Virus record (IMG/VR): IMGVR_UViG_3300049811_000333
Span: 1-64,000 of that record
From: a virus
Length of the DNA: 64,000 bases
Strand: one strand, 5' to 3'
Both the position numbers and the translations under genes were made by a program. Numbering within the stretch: position 1 is the first letter of the stretch; each line of letters opens with the position of its first letter. Below the pieces are notes generated by a model. It did no database searches. It saw only the letters and a list, made by a program, of their open reading frames with translations, and had not been told where the DNA came from. Below are positions 28,412 through 36,365 of the stretch, one piece after another.

Positions 28412-28644
28412 AGACGGAGGCCCGTGAGCTCGGACGGCGTCACGCCCAGGGCCTTGGCGGTCCGGAGCACGAAGCTGAGCGAGGGGTTCTTGATGCGGCC
28501 GTTCTCGATGTGCGACAGCACGGCCTGAGGAACCCCGGTCTTCTTGTTGAGGTCGAGTTGGGTCAGACCCCGCTGCTTCCGGAGGGCGCGGATGTTCTTC
28601 GAGATGCGCGCGGCGATCTTGGGGTCGAGGCTTGCACGAATCAT
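28408..28644 (-). CDS. XRE-family helix-turn-helix regulator
   Basis: A 78-residue single-domain Cro/CI-type HTH: RISKNIRALRKQRGLTQLDL, NKKTGVPQAVLSHIENGRIK, NPSLSFVLRTAKALGVTPSE. AGGAGACCAC before the ATG at 28644 marks the start. It has no ligand or protease domain and may act as a Cro-like or local regulator. It follows the DUF932 gene. Confidence 0.85.
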   Translation of the reverse strand: MIRASLDPKIAARISKNIRALRKQRGLTQLDLNKKTGVPQAVLSHIENGRIKNPSLSFVLRTAKALGVTPSELTGLRL

Positions 28645-28655
28645 GTGGTCTCCTG

Positions 28656-29738
28656 TTAGGCGGCTTCCGCCAGTTGACGCCATTCGTTCTTGTTGAGCTC
28701 GATGAGCTTGCCGCCCATCACTTCAAACTCGCTGGCTCGATTGTAGTCAGCGAGGTCTTCCGCGGTCCGGGTGATGGCGTTGAACAGCCCATACCGCGTC
28801 AAATCTCCGTTCTGGATCAGGTGCTTAAGGACGGAGCCCTTCTCTTCCTGGGTCCAGCCGAAGGTCTTGGCCGAGAGGTCCACCGTTTGCAGCGGGTCAC
28901 CCTCGATCTTCTGCTGCGCCAGTCCGGCGATCTCGTTGCACGAGGCCTGGAACTTGGCTTCGTCAAAGGCCGCGGTGACTACGTCGCGCAGCTGCGCCCA
29001 GAGCGCGGCGTCGGTGAGCCTCCGGGTCTGCTCGGAGAGCATGGACATGATCTGCTCGCCCAGGTCATGGCGGCTGCCGACGTGGTACTTGCGCATGCCC
29101 TTCTCGGCGAACGTCGCCAGGTTCGTGCAGCCCTTGGTGTAGACCCCGGCCTGAACCGAGAGAGCCCCGGCCCCAACCTCGGAATTCGAGACGATGATCG
29201 CCGGAGACAGCGTGTCGAAGATGGTGTGCGTCCCGTCGCCCCACTTATGGCCAGTCGGGATGTCGCGCATCATCTGCGGGTCCACGGCCTTGATGTAGAG
29301 CCTGGTTTCGGTGAGTTCGCAGGACAGGATCTCCAGCTTCCGGTCCCGCATGATCGGGAGGACAGCGGTGGCCAGGTCGAAGTTCTCCAGCGGCCGGTAG
29401 CGATCCGAGAGCACGGCCCGAGCGTTGCCGTCCAGTGTCCGGATCATGCGCGGCGCCGGGTTCTTCTTGAACCAGACATCGACGTTGGTGGCGAGGAGTG
29501 TCGGCGCCTCGGCACGCATTTTGTCGTAATACTTCTTGGGGATGCCGGTATATTCCGAGATCTGACCATGGGCATGGTTGTTGACGCCGACGTGCTCGCG
29601 CTCGGCGAGCACGAGGCCCATCTTGCCGTCGATGATCTCCGGACGGACGTGCTCGGTTGAGACCACGTAGTCCTTCTTGCTTTCGACTTGCCGCTCCAAT
29701 TCGGTGGCAAGCTCGACAATGCTGCGTCCGCGTTTCAT
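28656..29738 (-). CDS. DUF932-family phage/plasmid protein
   Basis: A 360-residue protein with NAHGQISEYTGIPKKYYDKM-like start (HGQISEYTGIPKKYYDKM), the hallmark LSDRYRPLENFDLATAVLP, GALSVQAGVYTKGCTNL and a helical C terminus. DUF932 proteins are frequent in plasmids and phages; activity not established. AAAGGAGACACT precedes the ATG, 20 nt below a strong promoter. Confidence 0.8.
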   Translation of the reverse strand: MKRGRSIVELATELERQVESKKDYVVSTEHVRPEIIDGKMGLVLAEREHVGVNNHAHGQISEYTGIPKKYYDKMRAEAPTLLATNVDVWFKKNPAPRMIRTLDGNARAVLSDRYRPLENFDLATAVLPIMRDRKLEILSCELTETRLYIKAVDPQMMRDIPTGHKWGDGTHTIFDTLSPAIIVSNSEVGAGALSVQAGVYTKGCTNLATFAEKGMRKYHVGSRHDLGEQIMSMLSEQTRRLTDAALWAQLRDVVTAAFDEAKFQASCNEIAGLAQQKIEGDPLQTVDLSAKTFGWTQEEKGSVLKHLIQNGDLTRYGLFNAITRTAEDLADYNRASEFEVMGGKLIELNKNEWRQLAEAA

Positions 29739-29758
29739 AGTGTCTCCTTTGTGTTGAC

Positions 29759-29787
29759 GTTATAGTGCATGCGAAATGAATACGCAA
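29759..29787 (-). promoter_or_regulatory. Leftward promoter for the DUF932 gene
   Basis: On the minus strand TTGCGT (29782-29787), 17 bp, TATAAC (29759-29764). The same -35 hexamer serves the terminase promoter at 45505. Confidence 0.8.
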
Positions 29788-29792
29788 TAGGC

Positions 29793-30071
29793 CTACCAAT
29801 CGTAGGTGGCGAGGCCTTCAGCGGGATCCGCGTCCTGGTCGAGGCGAACCCAGTGGAAGCCGTGCGTCACGCCCCAGTCGATGACCTTTCTGAGGTCGTC
29901 GGGGCAGGTGTCGTCGGCCGCTTCTGGATTGCAGTAGAGCATCCAGCCATAGGGGCCGCGCATTCCAGACACGGGCCAGTGTGCAGGGTCGCAAGCGTCG
30001 AGCCAATTCGCGGTGCCCTGGCTGATGTGGCCGGTCGAGATGACCGCCGCCGTCATGGTCTCCACTCTCAT
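29793..30071 (-). CDS. DUF5983-like protein
   Basis: ISTGHISQGTANWLDACDPA, GPYGWMLYCNPEA, CPDDLRKVIDWGVTHGFHWV and a C-terminal GLATYDW match the pattern of DUF5983 proteins, small plasmid/phage proteins often encoded near DUF932. GGAGCAAGCG precedes the ATG at 30071; an ATG at 30056 is an alternative. Confidence 0.7.
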   Translation of the reverse strand: MRVETMTAAVISTGHISQGTANWLDACDPAHWPVSGMRGPYGWMLYCNPEAADDTCPDDLRKVIDWGVTHGFHWVRLDQDADPAEGLATYDW

Positions 30072-30259
30072 CGCTTGCTCCTGTCGGTGAGGCCGATGAT
30101 GAGTGGCAGGCCAATCAGTGGCGACATCACAAGGGAGATCACGAAGTAGAGGAGGCCGTCACGGCCTTTGCTCACGGCGATGAAGCCGGACACGAGGGAC
30201 CACATCACCCAGAAGTAGAGCAGCGCGATAGCGCTGGCCTGGCCTGTCTCGATCATCAT
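30068..30259 (-). CDS. Two-pass small membrane protein, 63 aa
   Basis: Membrane segments ASAIALLYFWVMWSLVSGFI and LLYFVISLVMSPLIGLPLII separated by a basic loop (AVSKGRDG). Coupled to both neighbours by ATGA. Function unknown. Confidence 0.65.
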   Translation of the reverse strand: MMIETGQASAIALLYFWVMWSLVSGFIAVSKGRDGLLYFVISLVMSPLIGLPLIIGLTDRSKR

Positions 30260-30546
30260 GCGTTTCCTTTCGGCTTGGAGGTTACGGTGAGGACCGTGTC
30301 GAAGGTGGGAACGAGGACTTGGTCGATGAACTTCTTATGCACCTCGCGCTGCATCTCGATGGAGGCCTCCTTGAAAAGGAACTGGATGACGAGATTGAGG
30401 GCGACGGCCAGGGATGTCATGGCCCCAAGTCCATTGGGCGCTAGCGTCATGGCCATGTCGGCAAGAGAGGCCCCGACAGGCAGCGCCTCCTTGGAGGAGG
30501 ACTCAAGGCCCGCAAGTTCCTCCGGCGTGAAATCGAACTCCGTCAT
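30256..30546 (-). CDS. Hypothetical protein, 96 aa, with a central hydrophobic helix
   Basis: Acidic start (MTEFDFTPEELAGLESSSKE), an Ala/Leu-rich helix (GAMTSLAVALNLVIQFLF) and a helical end (EVHKKFIDQVLVPTFDTVLT). Possibly membrane associated. Unrecognised. Confidence 0.65.
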   Translation of the reverse strand: MTEFDFTPEELAGLESSSKEALPVGASLADMAMTLAPNGLGAMTSLAVALNLVIQFLFKEASIEMQREVHKKFIDQVLVPTFDTVLTVTSKPKGNA

Positions 30547-30776
30547 GTGATGTCTCCGTAGTTTTTCTTGATTTCATAGCCGAGGCTCCATGAGAGCCGG
30601 TTGGCGTAGGCCTCCGCGGAAGCGAGGGCTTGCGCGAGGCCGTAATCGTCTTCCGGGTCAGACCACGAGAAGACCTGGTCATGTTGTTCGTGGTCTTCGA
30701 GCCCGTCCGGGCTCGCGACATAGACGCAGACGCACTCGCCGACCTTGTCGATGTCGATGTGGATGGTTGCGGTCAT
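30543..30776 (-). CDS. Hypothetical protein, 77 aa
   Basis: Strand-rich start (TATIHIDIDKVGECVCVYVA), an acidic loop and an Ala-rich helix (LAQALASAEAYANRLSWSLG). The ATG at 30776 overlaps the upstream stop (ATGA). Unrecognised. Confidence 0.65.
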   Translation of the reverse strand: MTATIHIDIDKVGECVCVYVASPDGLEDHEQHDQVFSWSDPEDDYGLAQALASAEAYANRLSWSLGYEIKKNYGDIT

Positions 30777-31051
30777 TCTTCCTCCCTGTCGACCCACACC
30801 CAGGCGAGGACGTAGGCGCCATTGTCCGAGGGCGAGATCGTTGGCAGGTCATCAATCTCGATGACCCCGTCATCGTTGAATTGCTGGTAGGCCTTCTCGC
30901 GGAAGGCATAGCCCTCCGGCGAGGACATATCCCTGGTGAGGTCCCAGATGATCTTGAGGGCCGGATGATCCTCAGGCAGGTCCTGCACGATGGTGCGCAC
31001 CACGTCGGCGCTGAGGCCGTAGGTGCCAACGGCCGGGATAATGGGCTTCAC
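30773..31051 (-). CDS. Hypothetical protein, 92 aa
   Basis: GTG start with GGAGGAAATCAA just before it and GTGA coupling to the upstream gene. Body VGTYGLSADVVRTIVQDLPE and AYVLAWVWVDREEE. Unrecognised. Confidence 0.65.
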   Translation of the reverse strand: MKPIIPAVGTYGLSADVVRTIVQDLPEDHPALKIIWDLTRDMSSPEGYAFREKAYQQFNDDGVIEIDDLPTISPSDNGAYVLAWVWVDREEE

Positions 31052-31239
31052 TTGATTTCCTCCACCTCGTCGAGAGGGTAGATGGTCTCGTCGTATTCGC
31101 GCACGCCTTCGCGTTCCCACTTGCCCTCGTATTTGTAGTCGCGAGCAATGTTGCGGGCTTGTGCGGCGTCGTCGGCCTCAACCTCTGTCGTGTATTCGAC
31201 GTAGGCGTCCTTGAGGCACATCACGCGGAACTTTTTCAT
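31048..31239 (-). CDS. Hypothetical protein, 63 aa
   Basis: Small alpha/beta protein (MKKFRVMCLKDAYVEYTTEV, EADDAAQARNIARDYKY), the pattern of a dsRBD-like or DpnD/PcfM-type mini fold. AGGAGG lies eight bases before the ATG at 31239. Role unknown. Confidence 0.65.
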   Translation of the reverse strand: MKKFRVMCLKDAYVEYTTEVEADDAAQARNIARDYKYEGKWEREGVREYDETIYPLDEVEEIK

Positions 31240-31445
31240 TCCCATTCCTCCTCATCTGGGGGTGCTGCGAGCCCGAGAATTTCCTGGGCGCGTGCCTTGT
31301 CGACCTCGAAGGTGACGTGCAGGAGATAGCCTCGCCCGAGGAATTTTTTCTGGCGCTGGACGTGGACGATCTCGATCTCCTTGCCGGTTGCCCAGTCCAC
31401 GAGGTCTTTCGTGTCCTCGAAGGTCCACCAGAGCTTGCCCTTCAT
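31236..31445 (-). CDS. Hypothetical protein, 69 aa
   Basis: MKGKLWWTFEDTKDLVDWAT and YLLHVTFEVDKARAQEILGL, ending in an acidic tail (PPDEEEWE). Coupled by ATGA at both ends. Unrecognised. Confidence 0.65.
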   Translation of the reverse strand: MKGKLWWTFEDTKDLVDWATGKEIEIVHVQRQKKFLGRGYLLHVTFEVDKARAQEILGLAAPPDEEEWE

Positions 31446-31741
31446 GACGCCGCACCCACGGTGAGGGTGTGGCCATCAACGCCGATGGCGACGGTGAAGT
31501 CGGGGGACCCGTCCGGTCCGGCGGCATAGACGGATGCTTCATCCGGCGTCTTCCAGTCCTGGTCTTCGAGCGCGGGCCCGTCCAGGTCATGTTCTGTCGA
31601 GGTGCCGTCCATCCAGAGCAGATGGAGCACGCCATAACACACGTAGTAGCTCCGGACATCGTTCCAGGTCTTGCCCTCTGGAAGCTCCACAGCCTCAGCG
31701 GCGCTGAAGGTGTAGACGGTCTCAACGTAGATGGTTTCCAT
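31442..31741 (-). CDS. Hypothetical protein, 99 aa
   Basis: Beta-rich, acidic protein (IYVETVYTFSAAEAVELPEG, DFTVAIGVDGHTLTVGAAS). GGAGGCC before the ATG at 31741, which overlaps the upstream stop (TGATG). Unrecognised. Confidence 0.65.
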   Translation of the reverse strand: METIYVETVYTFSAAEAVELPEGKTWNDVRSYYVCYGVLHLLWMDGTSTEHDLDGPALEDQDWKTPDEASVYAAGPDGSPDFTVAIGVDGHTLTVGAAS

Positions 31742-32001
31742 CAGAAGGCCTCCCAGACGTAGATGCTGTTGCGGGTCCGGAAGCGCACGCGCGTCTCCGT
31801 CTCCTCCAGGATTTCTGTGATGATCGAGGTCTGCCACCAGTCTTGCGCCTGGTAGGTGCGGGCGTAGGGAGAGCCAACGGCGATCCCGTAGCCAACCTTG
31901 GGGCGGGGCCCTTGGTTCTCGGCGTCATCTCCGAACAGGAGGCGAGACATCGGTCCGCTGTCCCCGGCTCCGTCGCCTTCACGGCGTAGGCTGTATCTCA
32001 T
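31741..32001 (-). CDS. Hypothetical protein, 86 aa
   Basis: Arg/Gly-rich start (MRYSLRREGDGAGDSGPMSR) then a compact part (VGYGIAVGSPYARTYQAQDW, EILEETETRVRFRTRN). GGAGGATTGCAAA precedes the ATG. The style WWQTSIITEIL resembles small phage proteins of unknown role. Confidence 0.65.
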   Translation of the reverse strand: MRYSLRREGDGAGDSGPMSRLLFGDDAENQGPRPKVGYGIAVGSPYARTYQAQDWWQTSIITEILEETETRVRFRTRNSIYVWEAF

Positions 32002-32120
32002 TTTGCAATCCTCCGGGCCCTATCGACGAGGTAGTGCAGCCAAGACCGAAGGAGGTCGGTCTCGATCTCATCGGGGTTTAACTTTGCCACCATTTGAACG
32101 AACTCTGTTTCTTCGTTCAC
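31998..32120 (-). CDS. 40-residue helical peptide
   Basis: GTG start inside GTGA overlap with the upstream stop; GGAGGCTGC precedes it. Helical and charged (LNPDEIETDLLRSWLHYLVD). Function unknown. Confidence 0.55.
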   Translation of the reverse strand: MNEETEFVQMVAKLNPDEIETDLLRSWLHYLVDRARRIAK

Positions 32121-32416
32121 GCAGCCTCCTTGTCCCGTTTCCGAGAGGTGACCTGGTCGTATTCCGAAAGCTTGGTGCGGAGGTCCCACCATTCTTGGCC
32201 GTACTCCTGCACCACCTTGTCCTTGTCGATCCCGGACCGCTTCATGCGCGCCACCGTGATCGTGTAGTCGTGGCCGAGAAGCACGGGAACCTGACGGGCG
32301 AGGATCTCTTCGCGGAGTTGCTTCATCCGCTTTTCGAGATCCTTCGCCATCTCGTTGAGGGAGCCGAACTCGTCCGCGAGTTCGGCGATCCCGTAGTTGT
32401 CGAGGGTGTTGGTCAT
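32117..32416 (-). CDS. Helical coiled-coil protein, 99 aa
   Basis: N-terminal coiled coil (FGSLNEMAKDLEKRMKQLRE) and a C-terminal part with HDYTITVARMKRSGIDKDKV and YGQEWWDLRTKLSEYDQV; the layout recalls phage proteins of the Gam-like/host-nuclease-inhibitor type only loosely. Coupled by ATGA. Confidence 0.65.
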   Translation of the reverse strand: MTNTLDNYGIAELADEFGSLNEMAKDLEKRMKQLREEILARQVPVLLGHDYTITVARMKRSGIDKDKVVQEYGQEWWDLRTKLSEYDQVTSRKRDKEAA

Positions 32417-32670
32417 TCCTTCACTCCCTTCAGTTGTTCGATGTGGTCCTTGATGGCCTGCGCGTCGTAGATGCTGAACGCGGAGATGGCATCGTTGAGG
32501 CTGGTTGCTGTCCGCCACCAGACGTTACGAGCCGGGTGTCCGGGCATGAGGCCATCGGGTTCGAGGTCTTCGATCTTGACGCAGATGCTGAGGAGAAGCT
32601 CCCGAGCCCGGAGCGCCTCTTGCGCGAGGCTGATGAGCTTCTTGTATTCGGCAAGGCGTTCGTTGTTCAT
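32413..32670 (-). CDS. Hypothetical protein, 85 aa
   Basis: Helical protein (LAEYKKLISLAQEALRAREL, SLNDAISAFSIYDAQAIKDH). CGAGGAAAAACC precedes the ATG at 32670; the shadow frame upstream is dropped. Unrecognised. Confidence 0.65.
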   Translation of the reverse strand: MNNERLAEYKKLISLAQEALRARELLLSICVKIEDLEPDGLMPGHPARNVWWRTATSLNDAISAFSIYDAQAIKDHIEQLKGVKE

Positions 32671-32861
32671 GGTTTTTCCTCGAAGCAAGGGCAAGTCTCA
32701 GCAAACTCACCGCGCGCATCAATCCGTTCGCGTCGGCACCATTGCCAGGTCAATGGCGTGACAACATCCCAGGTGCATTCGTAGAGGCCGTAGTCGTCCC
32801 AGCCGATGTCCGGATCGCAGAGCGTCTCCCCGACGTGAACGCAGCGAGAGCAATGCTTCAT
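32667..32861 (-). CDS. Cys-rich protein, 64 aa
   Basis: Six cysteines (MKHCSRCVHVGETLCDPDIG, YECTWD, WQWCRRE, ETCPCFEE) in the arrangement of a zinc-binding knuckle pair. Coupled by ATGA. It resembles the Cys-rich product at 19857-20084 in style. Function unknown. Confidence 0.65.
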   Translation of the reverse strand: MKHCSRCVHVGETLCDPDIGWDDYGLYECTWDVVTPLTWQWCRRERIDARGEFAETCPCFEEKP

Positions 32862-33013
32862 GGCGCGTCATGCTCCCAGAGAGATTTGACAGGCCCGTAG
32901 ACCTGGTGGTGGTAGCGCCAGTAGAGGCGGGCGAGGCGGTTGAACATGGCGGGGTCTTTCGCGCGCTGTTTCTTGCGGCGGTATTTCCGGAGGCGATGCG
33001 CGGCGCTGGTCAT
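32858..33013 (-). CDS. Small very basic protein, 51 aa
   Basis: Arg/Lys-rich (SAAHRLRKYRRKKQRAKDPA) then aromatic (ARLYWRYHHQVYGPVKSLWE). GGAGCATGAC before the ATG at 33013. Probably binds nucleic acid. Function unknown. Confidence 0.6.
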   Translation of the reverse strand: MTSAAHRLRKYRRKKQRAKDPAMFNRLARLYWRYHHQVYGPVKSLWEHDAP

Positions 33014-33014
33014 G

Positions 33015-33398
33015 TCATGCTCCGAACCAGAACTGTTGCGCGTACCAGAGGATGGCGTCTTCCTCTTCTTGCGAGACGACAACGTCAGCCCATGGTTTCC
33101 ACCAGTCTTGCCACTGGAGGCGAGCGGTGCAGGGTTCGAGGAATTCGGTGAGTTCGCCGACGATGCGGATCGCCGGGCCTCCGGTGCCAAGGAGGATTTC
33201 GTATTCCTCCGGCAGAGCTTCGTGTTCTTGCCCCGGAGAGAACCAGCCGGTGCGAACCAGTACCGAGAGAGGCTCTTCTTGGACACGCTCTCGGAGATTA
33301 GCCGCGTCCTCGTACTGGCCATCCAGCATGAGGGCGTCGTGCTGCTTGTTGAGTTCGAGGATGCGTTCAGCCGTGCTTCTTCCGATGCACTCCGTCAT
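33015..33398 (-). CDS. Hypothetical protein, 127 aa
   Basis: N-terminal UVR-like helical hairpin (LNKQHDALMLDGQYEDAANL, RERVQEE), central beta-rich part and Trp-rich C terminus (RLQWQDWWKPWADVVVSQEE). GGGAGGCAAAC precedes the ATG at 33398. Function unknown. Confidence 0.65.
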   Translation of the reverse strand: MTECIGRSTAERILELNKQHDALMLDGQYEDAANLRERVQEEPLSVLVRTGWFSPGQEHEALPEEYEILLGTGGPAIRIVGELTEFLEPCTARLQWQDWWKPWADVVVSQEEEDAILWYAQQFWFGA

Positions 33399-33558
33399 GT
33401 TTGCCTCCCTGGATGAGGTGGAAGTTGCCGCGCCGGATGAGGGGGTCATCCGGCGCATAGACATCGCGTCCATCGCGCGACTTCCACAGAATGAAGAGAG
33501 CGCACGCAGCACCTAGCGCCCATGACGTGAGGAGAAAGTAACCGAGCGCAGCGATCAT
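33367..33558 (-). CDS. Single-pass membrane protein, 63 aa
   Basis: N-terminal membrane helix (MIAALGYFLLTSWALGAACA) followed by a basic cytoplasmic or periplasmic tail (HLIQGGKHDGVHRKKHG). Overlaps the next gene by 32 nt and is coupled upstream by ATGA. Function unknown. Confidence 0.65.
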   Translation of the reverse strand: MIAALGYFLLTSWALGAACALFILWKSRDGRDVYAPDDPLIRRGNFHLIQGGKHDGVHRKKHG

Positions 33559-34568
33559 CGTGCGGCCTCGTCAATCTCCTCTTTCGAGAGCTTGTCGGAC
33601 GGGTAGGTCGAGTAGCCGAGCGAGGACCAGATGTGATCCTCGATCTCCTCAGCTGTGACGCCGTTCATCTCCAGGAAGTCCGCGACGTCGTCGGGACGAG
33701 AGCGAGCAAGCTCCCGGAGCCGCGCGAATTGCGATCCCGACGTGAGGGACATCGTCTCGCGATCATACGGGTCAGAAAACCGGGAGTTGTAGCTCCGAAA
33801 GGAATTGTGCCAGCCGTCATCGCCGGGCGTGCGCTCGATGATGAGCGACGAGAGGTCGGCGTTGATGACCGCATCGCGGAGCTTGAAGAGGTATTCCACG
33901 TCGAGGGTCTCGTCTCGCGAGTGCTCGTTGACGAACCCGACCGAGACGTTGGAGCACTCCGCGATGATGTCGGAATAGTTGGCGGTATCCGTGAAGATGC
34001 CGCCGTCGTCCGGCTTGTGATCCATGCCGAGAGCAAACGCGAGGCTCCGGGCGAAGGCGTCCGAGGCCGTCATGCCCCACCCTTGGTGGGTGATGATGGA
34101 CTGGGTCCTGCGCCGGTCGAAGGCGACGGCCGCCTCGATGCCTTGCAAGAGGTGTTGATTGTGCGCGGCGAAATACTTGCTACCGACGCCGCCGGTCTCC
34201 TCCTGGCGGTGGAACACGTAGAGGCCCGGAACCCCGGCAAGGATCATCTCGCGCAGCATCCAGACCCCGGCCGCGTTGTCCGCTCCGAGGCAATTGGACT
34301 CTTTCTCCTCGCGGTGCAGCTTGAGCTTGGTTCCCTTGAGGGCGATGCGTTGCTTGCCAGCGGTGATGTGAACGCTGTCGGTGTGTGCTGACCACAGGAT
34401 GCGAGGGCTGTCCCCGATCTTGAGGTAGCGGTTGCCCTGGTTGTCGCACTCAGCACCCAGTGAGGTGATGAAGCGCTTGATGAAGTCGCGCTCCGAGTTG
34501 GAGCCATGCGGCCTGCGATACAGGAGCATGGCGATGAGCGCTTCGTAGTCCGCGTGTGCGGGTTTCAT
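33555..34568 (-). CDS. M28-type zinc aminopeptidase
   Basis: A 337-residue enzyme with all ligand motifs of the M28/M20 co-catalytic zinc peptidases: SAHTDSVH (His, Asp), CLGADNAAGVW (bridging Asp), HRQEETGGVGS (catalytic and metal Glu), AFDRR (Asp) and NEHSRDETLDVEY (His). No signal peptide, so it is intracellular. The C-terminal 110 residues form an extra helical domain. Such peptidases are rare in phages. AAAGGACACA precedes the ATG. The substrate is unknown; it lies next to the 577-residue gene. Confidence 0.88.
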   Translation of the reverse strand: MKPAHADYEALIAMLLYRRPHGSNSERDFIKRFITSLGAECDNQGNRYLKIGDSPRILWSAHTDSVHITAGKQRIALKGTKLKLHREEKESNCLGADNAAGVWMLREMILAGVPGLYVFHRQEETGGVGSKYFAAHNQHLLQGIEAAVAFDRRRTQSIITHQGWGMTASDAFARSLAFALGMDHKPDDGGIFTDTANYSDIIAECSNVSVGFVNEHSRDETLDVEYLFKLRDAVINADLSSLIIERTPGDDGWHNSFRSYNSRFSDPYDRETMSLTSGSQFARLRELARSRPDDVADFLEMNGVTAEEIEDHIWSSLGYSTYPSDKLSKEEIDEAAR

Positions 34569-34578
34569 TGTGTCCTTT

Positions 34579-36312
34579 CTAGGCCGCGAGGGCCCTGGCT
34601 AGATCTTCTTTTCGGATCTCATCGGAGAACCGAGAGCGTTCCCATGCGTTCGTGGTGTAGGCGGCAACGATCAAGAGGTCGTGCCAGCTTTTGGAAGGCG
34701 AGAGGTCGCCGTGCAGTCCGGACCAGGCGTCTGCTTCAGACGTGGCAAGGGCTGGCTCTTTCGCGATGTCCGCCTTGTCGTAATACTTGCCGTCGATCTC
34801 GATCCCGTCCTCGCGGAAGGCGAACTCGGACCACGTCTCGCCGTTCTCCATCTCGTAGCTAGGCACGGAGTCATCGACTCTCGCGTCGAGGCGGTCGCAG
34901 TAGTAGGTGTCGCTTTCGATGTGCCACGTTGCCCACATGACCTCCTCGTATCCGCGAGTGCGGGTGCGCGTTCTGACGAGAACCGCGCCCGCCACGTTGT
35001 CGGCGACGTATTCGTCGGACCTGTGGCACCAAGTCGCATGGTCCCCACGGCAGTGGTTGCACCACGTCTCTGACTCGCGCCTGCCGACTGTGACGCAATA
35101 CATATCGTCTTCGTCGTAGCTTTCTTCGCAGCGCTCGCAGGTGCAGCGAGGTCCTGGGTCCTCGCGATTGAGGCCGTGCTGGTAGCAGGCGTCATCGCCG
35201 CTATCGGCGATCACGACCCACTCCGAGTTGACCTCGCGATAAGCCTGGGTGCCGTCGATGTAGGGCATGACGAGGCAGTCATCGTAACGCTCGTCCTCGA
35301 TCCGGCGGATTTTCGCGCCGATGAGGTCGGACCCGTCCGACTCCTCCTGAGTGTAGCCGAGGTCGCCGAGCATCTTCATAATGCGAAGACTGTCGCCGTA
35401 AACCCGGCCGATAGCCTTTTTCTCCGGCCATACGAGAGCGCGCGAGGTGATGCGGTCCTCTTTCTTGAGCCTGAGATAGGCCAGCTGGAGGTCGCTGTTG
35501 CCGTAGACGTGGACGGGGTGGACGCAAGACATATAGACGTCCCGCCTCTTGGACATGCAAGAGCTCGGACCGCGCGTGTAAACGCGCTCGATCTCTTCGG
35601 CCGTGACGGCGAAGCCGAGTTCGTATTCCGCGTAATCCCGGCCCATATCGCCGACGAGGTTGGCGATCACAGGGTCCGAAAGATGCGGGTAGAATTGCTT
35701 GAGATACCGTCCGGGGCGGAGGGTGATCTTGCGGTTGCGTTTCCCGTACTCCTCGCTCGGCGTGTAGGCCACCTTGGTGGGGTCTTGCGTCGAGATGTGC
35801 GCGAAGTGGCCGGGGATGCGGTCGAGGCTGATGTCCCACGGCACCGACGCATACTGGCGCTGGAGCCGGAGGTATTCGCGGGCTTCCCAGTCCATGCGGT
35901 CGCCAACTTCGTGGAAGTTGTTGGCGTGCTCGCGCTCGGAGAACCAGTTCGTTGCCTCGGAATACCGGAGGGCGTGGTAAATCCCGTCATAGGCGGGAGA
36001 CAGGAAGTGCTCCCGCCGCAGGAAGTAGATGGGGTTGACGCACTGGGCGCCGTAGTTGGTGTAGTGGTGCCGCGCCATCTCGCCCGGAAGGGTGAGCATG
36101 GTGTTGCAGTAGCCGAGCATCTTGAAGTGCCTGGTCAGGCCATCGAGGTCAACGTGACGCTCGATGATGTCCGCGACCCCGGAGGGCGAGGGATACCCGT
36201 CCGAGAGAGGGCGATCCCGGAGATCATCCGGGAGAGCCCGGAGCAAGAGGGCCACCCAGTACGCATTGACGGCGTCCTCGTTGGTGAGCTTGGTGTTCTG
36301 GCGGAGTTCCAT
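34579..36312 (-). CDS. Large uncharacterised phage protein with zinc-ribbon region, 577 aa
   Basis: The longest gene of the accessory region. The N-terminal 280 residues are helical and aromatic (WNWFSEREHANNF-like NWFSEREHANNFHEVGD, KITLRPGRYLKQFYPHL). A middle motif TRGPSSCMSKRRDVYMSCVH is followed by a Cys-rich segment (CTCERCEESYDEDDMYC, WCNHCRGDHATWCHRSDEYV) that should bind zinc. The type recurs in large phages; activity unknown. The ATG at 36312 has GAGGTGA upstream and lies below a GTATACACAGGGA element. Confidence 0.8.
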   Translation of the reverse strand: MELRQNTKLTNEDAVNAYWVALLLRALPDDLRDRPLSDGYPSPSGVADIIERHVDLDGLTRHFKMLGYCNTMLTLPGEMARHHYTNYGAQCVNPIYFLRREHFLSPAYDGIYHALRYSEATNWFSEREHANNFHEVGDRMDWEAREYLRLQRQYASVPWDISLDRIPGHFAHISTQDPTKVAYTPSEEYGKRNRKITLRPGRYLKQFYPHLSDPVIANLVGDMGRDYAEYELGFAVTAEEIERVYTRGPSSCMSKRRDVYMSCVHPVHVYGNSDLQLAYLRLKKEDRITSRALVWPEKKAIGRVYGDSLRIMKMLGDLGYTQEESDGSDLIGAKIRRIEDERYDDCLVMPYIDGTQAYREVNSEWVVIADSGDDACYQHGLNREDPGPRCTCERCEESYDEDDMYCVTVGRRESETWCNHCRGDHATWCHRSDEYVADNVAGAVLVRTRTRTRGYEEVMWATWHIESDTYYCDRLDARVDDSVPSYEMENGETWSEFAFREDGIEIDGKYYDKADIAKEPALATSEADAWSGLHGDLSPSKSWHDLLIVAAYTTNAWERSRFSDEIRKEDLARALAA

Positions 36313-36339
36313 ATTCACCTCGTGGTTGCGTGAGAGTAT

Positions 36340-36352
36340 TCCCTGTGTATAC
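36340..36352 (-). promoter_or_regulatory. GTATACACAGGGA promoter-like element
   Basis: Minus-strand copy identical over 13 bases to that at 27403-27415, here within TGTGTATACACA, a perfect palindrome. It sits 28 nt before the 577-residue gene and 14 nt after the first tRNA gene. Confidence 0.45.
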
Positions 36353-36365
36353 ACACAAGGCATGA

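Noticed and set aside
35176-36333. 385-residue rightward frame over the 577-residue gene
   Set aside because: Antisense frame, Val/Asp-rich shadow; the leftward protein has a zinc-ribbon region and a good start.
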